Source: Prinia subflava (Eukaryota; Chordata; Aves; Passeriformes; Cisticolidae). From it: a DNA stretch of 64,000 bases. The DNA lies in contig NC_086257.1 of assembly GCF_021018805.1 (NCBI RefSeq), positions 16,426,693 to 16,490,692 on the forward strand, written 5' to 3'. The notes below the pieces were generated by a model. The model had not been told where the DNA came from. It did no database searches and saw only the letters and a list, made by a program, of their open reading frames with translations. Positions 12,101 to 24,290 of this stretch are shown here, piece after piece; position 1 is the first letter of the stretch; each line of letters starts with the position of its first letter. Position numbers and translations under genes: made by a program.

Positions 12101-15100
12101 AGAAAGGGACACTTGTCCCAAGCCGTGTCCAGAGTCACACTGTGAGCGAGCAGTGAAGGTGCTTTGAGTCCCCAGACTCACCTCTGTCACAGAGTCTGGG
12201 AGGGTTTTGGCCTTGGCCTGCTCAGCCTGAAGCTCTTCCTAAAGTGTATTTTAATAACTTAACTACATTTTAGACTGAGCAAAGTGAAGGAAGAGCATCC
12301 CACGGGGCATTGTGAGTTTCCCACTCATTGTCCCCAGCCTGTGGGCAGCTCCAGCAGTACAGGCTGGAGCCCCCATCGCCCCAGGCACCCCGCTGCTGAG
12401 AGCATGGAAACACAGCCATAACACCAAGGCCAGAGGGGAAGTTTCTGGAAACTGTCAGATAAGTCACTGCAACCCCTGAGTTCTCAACCTAAATACTGAC
12501 AGGTAGATTCTGCAGGGAGTTTTGGGCAGTTGTGGCTTTTTTGGAGGGAAAATGGAGTGGGGGAGCTGTGGATGAGCACATTTGATGTCACCTTGCTGCC
12601 TCTGGGTTGGTGGAACTTGGCTTCTTTGGAGTGTTTGGAGCCAAGGCTGTGGCTGACAGGGGTTCAGGGGCCAGCCTGTGGCATAGGCACAGCACTCGGA
12701 GCCCCACAGCTGTGGAATGAGTCTGTCAGGGCTCATCCCAGGTGAGGGGCTGGCAGTCATACCCTGTGTCCCCAGGGAGCTCCCACAGCAGCACAGCTCA
12801 GGTGTGAACCCAGATCAAAGCCTTTCCTGCAGGTGGGATATGCTGGGTGCACTGTATGTGGCTTCTGCCCTGTCTAATAAGGGGTTGAACTGTGGAGCAG
12901 CCCGCCTCTGTGCTAAAGGAAGGGAAAGCCTCTCTCTCCCTCCCCCAGCTGCACATTTTGCCAGCCCCATTGACCTCAGCATGTTTGCAGATCACCGCCC
13001 CTCTGTCCACAGGGATGGAAATGTGGTCAAAGTTTATTAGAAGGACCCAGCCTGTGTGTGTGTATTTGTGTGTGTGTGTGTATAGGCAAAGCGTGACGGC
13101 AGGACCTTTGTTTTCTTGGGAAGCCGTGCTGAACAGCAAAGCCAGGAGGGGAGGAAGCAAACAGGCAGGAAGGGGGGACACAGTAGGTGTATTTTCAGCT
13201 GTGCTCTGCCTCCCTGCAGCAAGGGAAGGAAGCTGGGGAGGAGGGCACAGGGACAAATGGCAGCAGCAGGAGCCAGGGCGCAGAGAGCAGCAGAGGGGAT
13301 CAGTCTTTGCCCCATACTGGAGGAGCACATACTGTCACCGTGTCCCACTTGGAGCAGTGTTTTGCCAGTCTGTGTCACAGGCACCTGGCCTCTGTCACCC
13401 AAACCTGCTTTCAGGATCATTACAGGGCATTTCTCCTGTAGAGAACAGCCTGGGGGCTGTGCACATCCCATCCTGCTGGGATTCCCATCTTCCTGGCACA
13501 AGGGAATTTATCCCCTGGTGCTTCCCTTGTGCCAGAGCAAATCTGTCAGGGCACATCCAGCAGGCACTGGCACAGAGTGTGAGGTGATGGGGACCTTCAG
13601 CTGCTGTGACTAATTTTCCTCCCTATGCCAGGCCAGGCTTGTCCCCTCCCACCATACCAGAGACTGCTCTGAGGACTGGGCTCTGCTGCTCTGTGTTTGG
13701 CAGGTGACATCCCACTCACCTGTAGCTTGGTCTGCAGGAAGGAGGCATGCTGCTGAGCCGGCCACACTGCTGTGCTTGGTGGTGGCTGTCACTCACAACT
13801 GTCACTCCTCATGTCCCTCCTGTGGAGTGAGGAAGTGGCAGAAGCCTGGGTGTGCTTGCTGTGGGCACTGGCTTCTCTTGCTCACACACACACGTTCCTC
13901 CTTTTGTATCTGACAGGAGGCTGCTGCCTCCAGCCTGGCCACTGGCATGTGAAATCACAGGGTCCACGGAACCTGATTCCCAGGGGACAGTTACTGCCTG
14001 TGCCCATTGCTTGGGTCAGCAGGGCACAAAGAGCAGGGCAGAGTGTGGCTGTGATGGTACCTGGGGGATGTGTGGGGCCGTGGTGTTTCTGTGGCACACC
14101 TGGGCAGGCAAGGACATCATCCTCTGCTGCTGCCAAGGGGGCTGTGACAAAGGACAGTGTGCAAGAGGACTGTCAGGGGACAGAGCAGAGGGAACCAGCC
14201 CCTGCCCTCCTGGGGGATGGCACTGTCCCCAAACCCACTGCTAACCCTCAGTACCCCAGGCATGTACCAAAAGGAAGATACGAGGAAGACTTTTAGGAGA
14301 CCATACCAGGGCCACATCCTTACACATTTCATGCTTGCAGCCACAGTGCCACTTTTCCAGGGCAAGGGCGAGTCCCTTCCGTCTGGGCCCTGCAGCAGTC
14401 CCACTGTCCCTGGAGGCTGTTATGAAGCCATACATGGAAGGACCCTGGGAACAGAGACTGAGCTTAGAACATCTAGCATTGGTCCTTTCCCAAAATGGCA
14501 CCTACTCCATCCCACCACAGTCCCCCTCAGTCACCGCTGCACATTGCTGCCAGCTCCTTCCCAGAACAGCTGTAGGTCCTGGCTGTGCTGACAGAAGTTT
14601 CAGAATCTGTGGGGAGACCACGAGGCTGTGCCATTCCTGGGGGGCAAGCCTGGGAGCAGGGGGACACTCAGTGCCCAGCCCTGCCCAGATACGGGGACAA
14701 GGACCAGCCAGAGCCCAGGTGCCAAAGCAATGCCGTGTTGGAAGGATCCAATCCAAGCCTCTCATCAGGCACCACCACAGCACCTTGGAGCCAGGGAAGT
14801 CAGCCCTGGTGACTCAGAGGAAAGGAGAAATTCAGACTCCTCTGCCCTCTGGTTTCCTGGCTCCTCTAAATTTGCATAACAGCCCCTCAGCTGTTCCCTG
14901 GGACTGACAGGACCCCTGCAGCAGCCGGGCCCCCTGCAGCAGCCGCAGGTTCCTGCGGTCAGCCCCAGCTCTCGCTCTTGCTCATGCAAACAACTGCACC
15001 AACGGCTCTGTCCCTGCACGTGGGAGCTGCCAAGTGCCCGCCCTTAGTTCCCAGCCAGGGCTCGTCCCCATCCCGAGTGCTGCGGGGACTGCAAGCCCAG

Positions 15101-16130
15101 CCCAGCACCCTGCGCTGCGTGGCTGCTGGGTCACGCTCCGGGCGGCAGCCAGGGGAGTGGCGTCCCTCTAAAGCCAGGGCTGAGGCACGGTGGCTCTGTG
15201 GGTGGCTCTGACCAGTGGCTCTGTGGGTGGCTGTGACTGACAGCTTCTCCATCCTCCGCTCACGCAAGGTTGGTGGCTTTGGCACAGAAGTGCCACAATG
15301 GCATCCAGGTTCACCAGCGGTTCACTGGGTGACTTCCACAGGGCAAAGGTCGAGGCCCCTCACGCTTCCCAGGCAAGGCTGGTGTTTCCCCAGCACTCCT
15401 GCAAACCCACCAGGAGCAAAGAGCTAGCCCAGGTGGGACAGCTAACCACCACATACCTGAACCCAGTGTCCCAGCTCCAGCCTGAGCCACCAGTGTGTCC
15501 CCTCCCAGCCCAGGGGCCAGGGAGTCGGGGACAAGGACAGAAAATTGCAGCCCAGATCCAGTGCCTGTGGTGTTGCTAGCTGGCTCCAGCCACCACTGCT
15601 CACCCCAGGAGGGAACCTTTCTGCTTCCAAGGACACGGCACAGCTTTGGGACTGCAGCAGAGCTTTGGCCAAAGTGCAGAGGAGGGACAGGGCTGAGCTG
15701 GAGGCTGGAGGGATGCAGGCAGGTCCCACCTCAGCAGGGCTGGCTGGGGACAGAGCAGGGATGCAGTTGCTGCCTGGGACCACTGCTTATGGTACTACAT
15801 GGTGACAAGGCAGCTGCAGAGACATTCCAGGCCAGTTTGGCATCCCCCTAAAGCTGGTGGGAGAGCTGTAAGACTCTTTAGGGCCAAATTTCAAAGGGTT
15901 TGGGAAAGGTCTGCCTATAGGCACTGTGAAGAGTCTAGAGGTGCCCACAGAGCACCTAGTGCAGGGCAGCAGCAACCCGTAATGCTGATCCCACCCCTTC
16001 GAGACACCGTACAATAACAGACTCCAAGGAGCCGCTCGGTGCTCACCCCACCCTCAGCAGCAGTGACACTGAGCTGTCCCCAACGAGCCCCGACACATCC
16101 ACCAGTGGGCAGCACCCGGCTCCAACAGCC
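9101..16130. other. Gene-free flank, 9.1-16.1 kb
   Basis: No exon with a recognisable product. GC-richer bits lie at 11.2-11.5 and 14.9-15.2 kb. AT-rich islands with AATAAATATTTATA (about 10.81 kb) and TATTTTAATAACTTAACTACATTTTAG-like sequence (about 12.25 kb) are present. A GCATAAAAAAAGCC TATA-like string lies at about 11.68 kb. None is accompanied by enough context for a gene call. Confidence 0.4.
13053..13083 (+). repeat. (GT)n microsatellite, interrupted
   Basis: GTGTGTGTGT, then ATTT, then GTGTGTGTGTGT, about 31 bp in all. Confidence 0.9.
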
Positions 16131-16422
16131 CTGTCACCTCCGCCTGCTCCAGCGCCACCAGCACAACACCCTCAGCGCCACCATCCCAAACCAGCGGGTG
16201 TGAGGGAGGGAAGAGGGAAGGCGGGTACAGAAAAAGAAAGGAAAAAAAGTAAATAAATAATAAAAGCCAACCAACCCAGACCCGGCAAAACGGGGCAAGC
16301 CGGGCACGTTTATTGGGGTGCAGGGGGGAGGATTAAATACCTGCCGAGGGGGATGCTCGGGTCCCGGGGCTGCCGGTGCAGCGTGGTCCAGGGCTCCTCC
16401 CGGCGGCGACGGCGGCTGCCGG

Positions 16423-16627
16423 CGGCACGGCACGGCACATCCCGGCACATCCCGGCACGGCACATCCCGGCACGGCGCATCCCGGCACGGCTCATCCCGG
16501 CGCATCCCAGCACGGCGCATCCCAGCACGGCGCATCCCGGTACGGCTCATCCCGGCGCATCCCGGCACGGCGCATCCCGGCACGGCGCATCCCGGCACGG
16601 CACGTCCCGGCACGGCACGGCACACCG
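16423..16627 (+). repeat. Compound 10/15-bp minisatellite built on CGGCACGG
   Basis: Units alternate between the 15-mer cggcacggcgcatcc and the 10-mer cggcgcatcc or cggcacatcc, with about 13-14 units. The 15-mer looks like the 10-mer with an inserted CGGCA pentamer. The flanks decay into CGGCACGGCACGGCAC. Confidence 0.9.
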
Positions 16628-16659
16628 GCTCCGGCGGGCTCCGGCGCACAAAGGGCTCC

Positions 16660-16720
16660 GCTTTTAAAGCGGCTGCCGGAGCCCCCCAGCCCCGCAGGGC
16701 CCGGATTGGCGGGGCGGGCA
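16660..16720 (-). promoter_or_regulatory. Possible minus-strand promoter (GC box, CCAAT, TTTAAAAG)
   Basis: Read on the minus strand there is a GC box (GCCCGCCCCGCC), CCAATCC next to it (about 16,703-16,709), and about 40 bp later CTTTAAAAG (about 16,662-16,669), a TATA-like box. Spacing fits a start near 16,635, just where the minisatellite begins. No downstream gene is recognised, so the call rests on motif order alone. Confidence 0.3.
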
Positions 16721-16759
16721 GCACTGCGGGGGGAGCCGCGCAGCGCGGGGAGAAGAATG

Positions 16760-16817
16760 AAACAAAACAAAAAAAAAAACAAAAAAAAAAAACAAAAAAA
16801 AAAAAAAAAAAAAAAAA
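16760..16817 (+). repeat. A-rich tract (AAAAC interruptions)
   Basis: AAACAAAACAAAAAAAAAAC is followed by a longer A run ending at 16817. It could be a simple repeat or the tail of an old insertion; no element body is visible. Confidence 0.9.
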
Positions 16818-17301
16818 GGAGAAAAAGAAGACCAAACAACGGAGGGGAAAGTGCAATCTAGTCGCAAACGACGGATAAAACAGCCCCGGGGATGCTCCGG
16901 CTCCTCCCGCTGCGGGGCTGGGGGGGCTCAGAGGGGCGCGGGTGCTGCGCGGAGAGGCCGGGTGAGAAAGGCTGGAAGCCGCAAACCTCTCGAGGAAAAA
17001 ACTTGTAAATGCCGGGCCTGGCGAGACGGGGTGGGCGGGTGTTTCACGCGTGTTGTGGGCGACTGCCGGCTCCAAGCCCTTGGCGGTGCCCGGCCCCTGC
17101 CCAGCCGCGGGCCTTCTCCTCGGGGCTGCCCCGGCGCCCCCTCCCTCCCCTCCCGGTTCTATCCCGTGGTTGTAGCTGGTTTGCGTTTGGTTGGTTTTTT
17201 TCCGCGGGGAGGGTGTGTTGTCCTGAGAGCTGTGTTTTCCCAGCTCGTCGGCAGGGGGTATGCTTGTACCGAATAATCCAGCTTTTGTCCGGGATGCTGG
17301 C

Positions 17302-17394
17302 CCCCATCCCCATCCCCATCCCCATCCCCATCCCCATCCCCATCCCCATCCCCATCCCCATCCCCATCCCCATCCCCATCCCCATCCCCATCCC
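17302..17394 (+). repeat. (CCCCAT)n hexanucleotide array, about 15 copies
   Basis: An almost perfect CCCCAT repeat of about 93 bp. The minus strand reads GGGGAT repeated, so G4 runs are spaced by two bases, an ideal G-quadruplex sequence. It lies at the edge of the CpG-rich block. Confidence 0.97.
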
Positions 17395-17550
17395 ATTCCC
17401 GTCCTGCTCGGGGCTGCAGACAGGCAGGGCTCCACAGACCCCGAGGCCGGCGGAGAAGCTGCATTTGCTGACACCAGCACTGGTGTCACGGCGGAGGCGC
17501 TGCTGTTGGGTGCACCCCGTGGGGTGAGGGGTGGGAGAACAACTCTTCAC

Positions 17551-20500
17551 CCTGTCCCACCTGTTGGAAGGTGTTTCCAGCCCCACCAAAGCTTCTATAA
17601 AAGGCACTGGCAGGAGTGGGATATTCTGGGACTCAGTGGCTCTGATGGAGCACATTTAGTGTTCAGGGTGGCAGGACAGCCCTGGTATGCTCAGGGATGT
17701 TCACAGTAGTGTGTCACACCTTTTCAGTAGCTGCATGTTTAGTCCAGGGTTATCTTGCCTTTACAGGCTCTGAGCATGTGATTCATCCAGCTACAGAGAG
17801 AAAAACCTTGCTAAATCCCACCCTGATGGGAAAAATTCCCAGCCTCATCATGCTTCAGCCTTGGCACTTTGTTGTCCCACTCTTGAGTCCAAAGTGTTCC
17901 TGACCAGTTTTCTTTTAATACTTTCTGGGGTTTGCATGTGAAGCATCACCCGTCAGTGCTGGGTACACCTTCTGTCAGGAGCAAAGCTACAGGGGTGGGA
18001 CAGCAAGCAGTGTCCCTGCACAGCTGGGAATTGTGCAGGTGCATGCAGGGCAGGGCAGGGCAGCTCCAAGGCCGTGCTCAGACAGCATGGATGCTCTGGG
18101 GATAGCTGTAGGAAGGGGAGGACTCAGTGGGGAAGTGAGGGGTCCTGGCATAGGCAGGAGAGTGAGTGCCTCAGGAGAACACCAGTCCCAATCCCCTCGT
18201 TTGCTGTGAATTTCTGCTTGCACTGGGCTTTGTTCACAGGGCAGGGGGCAAATGCCTCACCAGGGCCCCCAGCCCATCCTCTTTGCTCCACTGCCAAGCT
18301 CCAGGCTGTGGGCAGCAATGTGTCAGGACAGAGAGCCATGAGCAGTTCAGTAATGACCTCCCTTGTTGTTAATTGGAAAGCCAAATTAACTCGGTGACTC
18401 CACTCTCAATACCGTGCTGGGTGGCTGCCGTCTCATGTCCTCAGGAAGAATTTCCCCTGGCAATTCCAACAGATACAGAGTTGGATGCTGTGGCCTCTTC
18501 CCCTCTCCACACATCTTCTGCTGGAATTGTTTGACTCTGCCTGGGCATCTGGCAGGGGGAAGGGAGGGGAAAACTGAGGCACAGAAGTCAGGCTGGCAGC
18601 TGTATCAAGACTGCTCATCTACCAAAAAAAAAGTTCTAATTCAAAGCTGGGATCCAGGAGGCCTCAGCACTGCTCTTGCCCTCCAACACCTGTAGTGGTT
18701 TCCAAAGGGCTCATTCCCACACTGTGGCAAGTCCATCTTGAAGAACAGTGGGTATATAGAAAATAAAATAAGGCTGCATCATACACAGACTGCATCCAGG
18801 CTTGGTTTCTTTGCTTTTTCTTTTCTTTTCTTATATGGAACCTGACCTGACTCTGGATTTCTGCTATTCCTTTGCAGTTAGGTAAAAACCATAGAGGGAC
18901 TGTGATCCAGCTGGCTTTGGAATTAACCCCAGAGCTGAACAGTCTGGGTTAGCAGTGCTTGGGGCTCCTCAACAGACAGTGCAAATGATGACACAGCATT
19001 GTGCTCACGACTTGTTCAAACCCAGACTTTAACGAGATCACTGTGTGTTTAAACCCACGCAGCCCCATCACAGTGCCCATGTGTGGAACCAGACCTGCTC
19101 AGAAGTGCATCTGAGAGCTCCTTGTGGCTACACAGGTCTCCAGGCTGCCAGCACTGGCACAAGTGGGACAAGGCATGGTGGGTACTGGGTGTTTGAAGGG
19201 TCCTGGGCTCTGCTTGGGTAGGGATGCAGGCAGGGAAGGATGCTGCTTTGGGATGCCTTGTCCATCCCCAGGGCTCACCTTGCAGCTTAAACCTTCCAAG
19301 GCTGTTTGAAGTCGCTGCTCAACTCAGGCCATGCACAGTAAGTTCACCCTTAGCCATGCATGGCCCAAAATGGGCTGGATCCCAAAGGAGACATGCCACC
19401 AAATCCAGCTGCCTTTTCTCTCCTGGAGATAACTCTCTCACTACAGCCCAAGCAACACCCTAAACACAAAACAAACACAAATATTGATCAGGGAAAGTTT
19501 GGCTGCTCAAATTTTTTGCCTGGAGCTTGCTGGAGCATCCTGGCTAAGCAAATGCTCCCGCTAGTGCTTGTTGCAGTTTTCCTGTTTCCCTATTTTATTA
19601 ACCAGGGTCCTGGCGAGTTTGCTTCGCCGCCCGTCGCAGCAGCCCTGTGAGGCCAGGCTGGCTGCAAGAGGGAGATGTGGAGCCAGAAAGGCCTGACCCC
19701 ACCCCAGCCCTTATTGCTTCTTTCAGCAAGAAGTGTAACAGCATCACGATCCTTGGTGACATCGAGGGACTATTTGTCATTGGGAGAAATGCCCTGGCAG
19801 GCAGCAGGAGGAGAGCCAAAGGCTACAGCAGAGCATGAGGCAGGCATGGCTCCAGCATCCCAGCGCCACGTGCTGCCCGTGCTCAGGATCCTGCCTGAGC
19901 CCTCGTGGGCTTGGGCATGTGTCAGGCGAGGCTCTGCCTGCACACAGTGCCACTCACACACGGGCCCTGCCTCCATTGGGACATCCCACGTGAATCTGGC
20001 ACTCTGGCTGCTTGTCCCCAGCTGAGAGCAGGAGCTAAACCAGAGTTGTTTGACCACGACAATGCGGTGACACAGCAAGGAGCTGGGCTGGCATCGTGTT
20101 TGGGACAGGCTTCTCTATAGCGCCAGCTCAGCTCTTCCTCCTCCGGCAGTGATGCCTGCCCAGGGACTGCAGCTTCACAGATGTTGCACTGATGGAGTGG
20201 AATTCCTCCCCTTCAACACACTGCAGCCAGGTGCTGTTCAGGCAGCTCTGGCTTGCAATAAATTTGAAGCAAGGATTCAAAGCTGAAAAAGCTCTTCTGA
20301 AATCCTCCCTGAAGTATGGGAGAAAGAGTCAGGTCTGCTCAGGGATTTTCAGTCAGACCCTGGACCAGCATCCAACTCCACCCACTGTTCTAAGGGATTA
20401 CAGGGCTGAGGCAGCCAGGAAATCAGTTTCAAGATGGTCTTTCATGTCCCATGCACTCCTGGGACTCGGTTCAAGAAGCCATGACAAAAATTCAATAGAA

Positions 20501-23500
20501 AGGGGGTGGTTTGAAGTTTTTGGTGGGAGATAAGCAAGATCTGGAGCCCAGGAGGGAGCCTGGCCACCAGCCCCGGTCCATCTCATCCCTAGTGCAACCC
20601 CTCTGGGATGAGCTCTGTTCTCTGCTCTAAACCTGACAGCTGTCTTGCAGATCACTTAGCAACAAGCATGTGTGAAGCATTTGTGACATCGCAGGTGTGC
20701 ATCCAGGTCTAGACACGAGGTCCAGTCCCTGCTCCTGCTTGTTCCCTGGCATCCCCCTCCTCCTGTTGTTTTTGAAGCAGTGTGGATGAGGACACTCACC
20801 AGCCTCTCCGTAATGTGCACACGTGTTCCTGTGCCTTCAGCAGCTTCTCCTGGGCTTTCCTCCTGCTCCACTTAATTAGGCACTGAGGGAAAGGGACAGT
20901 AACCAACAATTAGGTGAGCTGGAGAAGTGCCCTGGTTTTCTGGCCTCGCTGCTCTGAGCACCTTGGGAACTACTTTCCCCCAAGACAGAAGAAGGAGAGG
21001 AAGGGAGCCAAGGCTCTCAGAAAGATGGAGCAAAGGAGCATCAGCTGGGAGGAGAACGCAGTGGGTTAATTGTTCAGGCATGATGGGATGAGTTCCTGGG
21101 AAGGAGTGAGGCAATGGGTTTTGATCCTGGCTCTGAATCAGTGGGGTTATGGATTGTCATTGGGCATCTGGATGGAGGAAATATTCTCATGCAATATTTA
21201 TTACACGGGAAGTGCTCAGGAGTGACAGGTCACTGTGGCTGCCCGAACTTGGCTCCACGGTCCCTGGTCACTGGCATGGTCAGCTTATGCGGCTGTGATG
21301 TCCCGAGAACTGGCTCTCACCCTTGGAGCTTGTGAGGTTTGTCTATTCATAATTGTTCTATGATCACAGTGGCATCCCTGGAGAGGGATTACATCCTCTG
21401 CCGACCGTGTGCCTGGCCCAGTTGGAAACAGTTCCGAGCAGCCTCTGCCTCTCTTACTGTTGCCAATTCAAGGCCTTGGAGCTAATCTCCAGTGTCGCCA
21501 AGAGATCAAGTCTTGGCCCTGCTGGTAATGGTGTGATTTCAAAACATTCCAGGAACAGAGAACTTGAGATGCTGAGCCAGATGCTGAGCTCCTGGAGAAG
21601 ACAAAAGGGGATGGGGGATCTGACTGCATCCAGGTTGGTCTGTGATTCAGTGAGGGCTGTGTGGGTGATAGACAGAGGTGACACTGGCCCAAAGCGATCT
21701 GGAAATGCAGTGGGAACCAACTGAATTGCAGCAGTCTAAGGCTTTGGGAGCATCCAGCTGCTCTCCTCACCGGTTGGGAGCTACCCGAGAGGTGCTGCAG
21801 GAGCTCCACGAATGGGCTGCTGCAGGAGAGGAGAATACTTGGAGCCCTGATACCTGCACTCCTCTGGAGGTCTAAGTGATCAGAGACTTTCTTGGTCTTG
21901 GTCTCTCTGAAAGGTTCAGTGTCGGCCTTGCCAAGGCCAGAGCCGTCTCTACATCTTAACAAGAAATTCCTGCCAAAATCTTATTTGGCCAAAGTCCTGG
22001 AGGCAGGATAAATCAGTCTAGATTTGCAAATACCAGGCATGTGTGCTCAGACACACCCCACCAAGAGCAGCCGTTCCTTATCTGCATCCACCTCTGCCAA
22101 TCCCCCTTTGCTCAAGGTTGTCTCAGCCCTTACTCCTGCTCCTGGCTCGGCTCCCTTAGCTTCAAATTCCATTAGGCCTCAGTGGCATCCTCTCAGGGGC
22201 CTTCTGAGAAGGGTTGTGCCCCATTTCCACTCAACTGGGGAGCTCTGGCAAGTGACACAGCAAGGAGTGCATGCAATAAAAATCCCTCATTTGTCCCTAT
22301 AGCAAATGGTCTGGCAGTGGCAAGAATCTGCTCTCCCATCCACAAATCACATACAGCTCCTCCTGGGCTGACTCTGCCTTCTCTTTCTCCTGAACTGGTT
22401 GTGCATTCCCGGGTCCATATTCCCTCCAGCTGAGGTCACTGGATATGAGACTCCCATCCCTGCTGGTGTGGATGGGAGAGTTACCAATTGTTGCTGTGAG
22501 CAGCACAGGGAAACCCCTGGTGGGGTGGAAAATCCTGTACCTGCCAAATTCTTCCCTGGAAATGCGATATGAAATGATCCACAGAACTGGTCCCGTGCCT
22601 GGCTATCACTGCTGGCGCCTCTGACTCCACTCATCCGCTGGGCTGAGTCCCAGCTGTCCGTGCGTGATGCCACCAGCAAATGAGTGACAGGGGGCACAGG
22701 TCCAGCCGTGCAGAATGAGAGAGGCCTGGGGGAGGGCTGGAGGAGAGGAGCCCATCGGGTGAGACGCATCGATCGCCTGTTATCTGATACATTATTCATA
22801 GCCAACCTGGGCTGCAGCTCAGGAGAAAGTGGTGAGCACGCACTTCTCCTCGGGAAATATGCCCGTGAGAGATGAGGAGCCCTGGGCTCCAGCACATCAA
22901 ACACCCTGCTAGGCAGTCACGACACACCAGCCTTCCTTTGGCTTTTTGTGCCCACATCCTCTGGTGCTCATGGCACCAAAGCCTGGCCAGTGAGCCCAGC
23001 ACCCACTGTAATATTGTACCAGGAGTGTTTCTATCCAGGATTGGTCTCTCTTTGCTTTGCTGGGACACCCCAGTCCTTGTCACAAACATATGCAACTCCA
23101 CCTTGACCAGCAAGTTAAGGATGTTCTGATTCCTAGCCTGGATGTGAGCACAGCACTCAGCAGGAAGGGGTGCGGGCCCCATCATACTTCCCCAGGGTGA
23201 CATAATGGTGACAGGGAGGAAGGAAGGGGCACACAGTGAGGACATGGCTTCACATTGGGTGTCATTCAGTGTAGAAGTCCCAGCCTGGATGGGTGCAGTC
23301 TCAGGGCTGATCACATCTGGAAGACTTTGGAGAGGATACTAAGGAAGGGACCTTCCTCCCAAAATTTCCAAGCACCTGGAGAACCATCCCTGGCCAGCTG
23401 AGGTTTCTCTGGGAACCTGATCCTGATCCAGTGGGGTGCAACATTCACATGGACTTCAGCCCAGCTGTGCGGGGGAGCCATGGTCAGGACAGCAAGGTAC

Positions 23501-23990
23501 AGTGGTGTGACAGCAGCATTACCCATGGGAGCTGCTCCCCACTACTGCAGGAATCCCTTGGGAAGCAAGGCAGTTGCGTGTTCCATGGGACAATCCACTC
23601 ACTGTGGCACTTGGCATGGTGCCACCACACTGCGGAGGGACTGTGGCTGGGAAGAGAGCTGGGGTGGGGTGTGTCACGCTGGAAGTGCTCTGGCATTTGG
23701 GCTAGGGAGGGGTTCTAATGGGGAAAAATTAGGTTGTGAGGCATTAAGGACAGGCACACTCTACATTTTGAGAGGTGCCCTTAGAGATGCCTGGCTCTGG
23801 GTTTTACACCCTTCTGCCCACAGCAGCAGATCCATGAGGCGGAGGGGGCTCATACCCACCCCTCCAACCCCACGAGCATCATCTGTGATGCTGTTTCATT
23901 TCCTGAACCCATTTCTTCCCCTTCCCTGCTCTCAGGGATGTGCTGCCTTGCCTCTCTGGAGGCTGCAAACAAACTAGCCAGGCCTGGGAC
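17551..23990. other. Gene-free flank, 17.6-24.0 kb
   Basis: The sequence has moderate GC and no recognisable exons. AT-richer pieces include 18.7-19.1 kb and 20.2-20.5 kb. The piece at 22,755-22,810 (CATCGATCGCC, TTATCTGATACATTATTCATAG) has the look of a conserved regulatory element with GATA-like motifs. No transposon family is assigned. Confidence 0.35.
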
Positions 23991-24019
23991 ACTGGCTTTC
24001 TCCCTGGAAATACCACTGC

Positions 24020-24290
24020 TGTAATTCCCAGCAGATCCCAGGTCGGTTCCATATGGCTGTGGGCTCCCCGCTGCCCGGCTCGCAGCCTGCCCAGCCCGGC
24101 TGCCTCGCCGCTTCTCCCCGGTGCAATATGGCACCTCAAAGCCCAGCGCCAGCACTCAGGGATTAGCTCGCTTTTTCCTCTTGTTGTTATTGCTTTATTA
24201 GCTAAACCTAACGAGGCAGCATTTGTGCTGGCCCTCGAGGGCAGGTGGCCAGGATTTATGACTGCAGCGCTGCCGGGTGACCTGGAGTAG
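24020..24290. promoter_or_regulatory. Enhancer-like block (candidate conserved non-coding element)
   Basis: Evenly mixed, repeat-free sequence with a central AT-rich core (GGGATTAGCTCG, TTGTTGTTATTGCTTTATTAGCTAAACC) lies between GC-rich arms in a region without genes. Homeodomain- and SOX-like cores are present. The candidate rests on composition only. Confidence 0.25.

Larger units (their letters stand above)
16130..17550. other. CpG-rich block with minisatellites
   Basis: The block contains a GGCAC/CATCC array, a possible minus-strand promoter, an A-rich tract and a hexanucleotide array. A very long minus-strand open frame across the block is produced by the repeats and is not a gene. Confidence 0.6.

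Noticed and set aside
16134..17489. A 451-residue minus-strand open frame
   Set aside because: It runs through the CCCCAT array, the A-rich tract and the CGGCAC minisatellite, giving Gly-Trp, Phe and Cys-Ala repeats. No domain and no start context; it is an effect of repeats and GC content.
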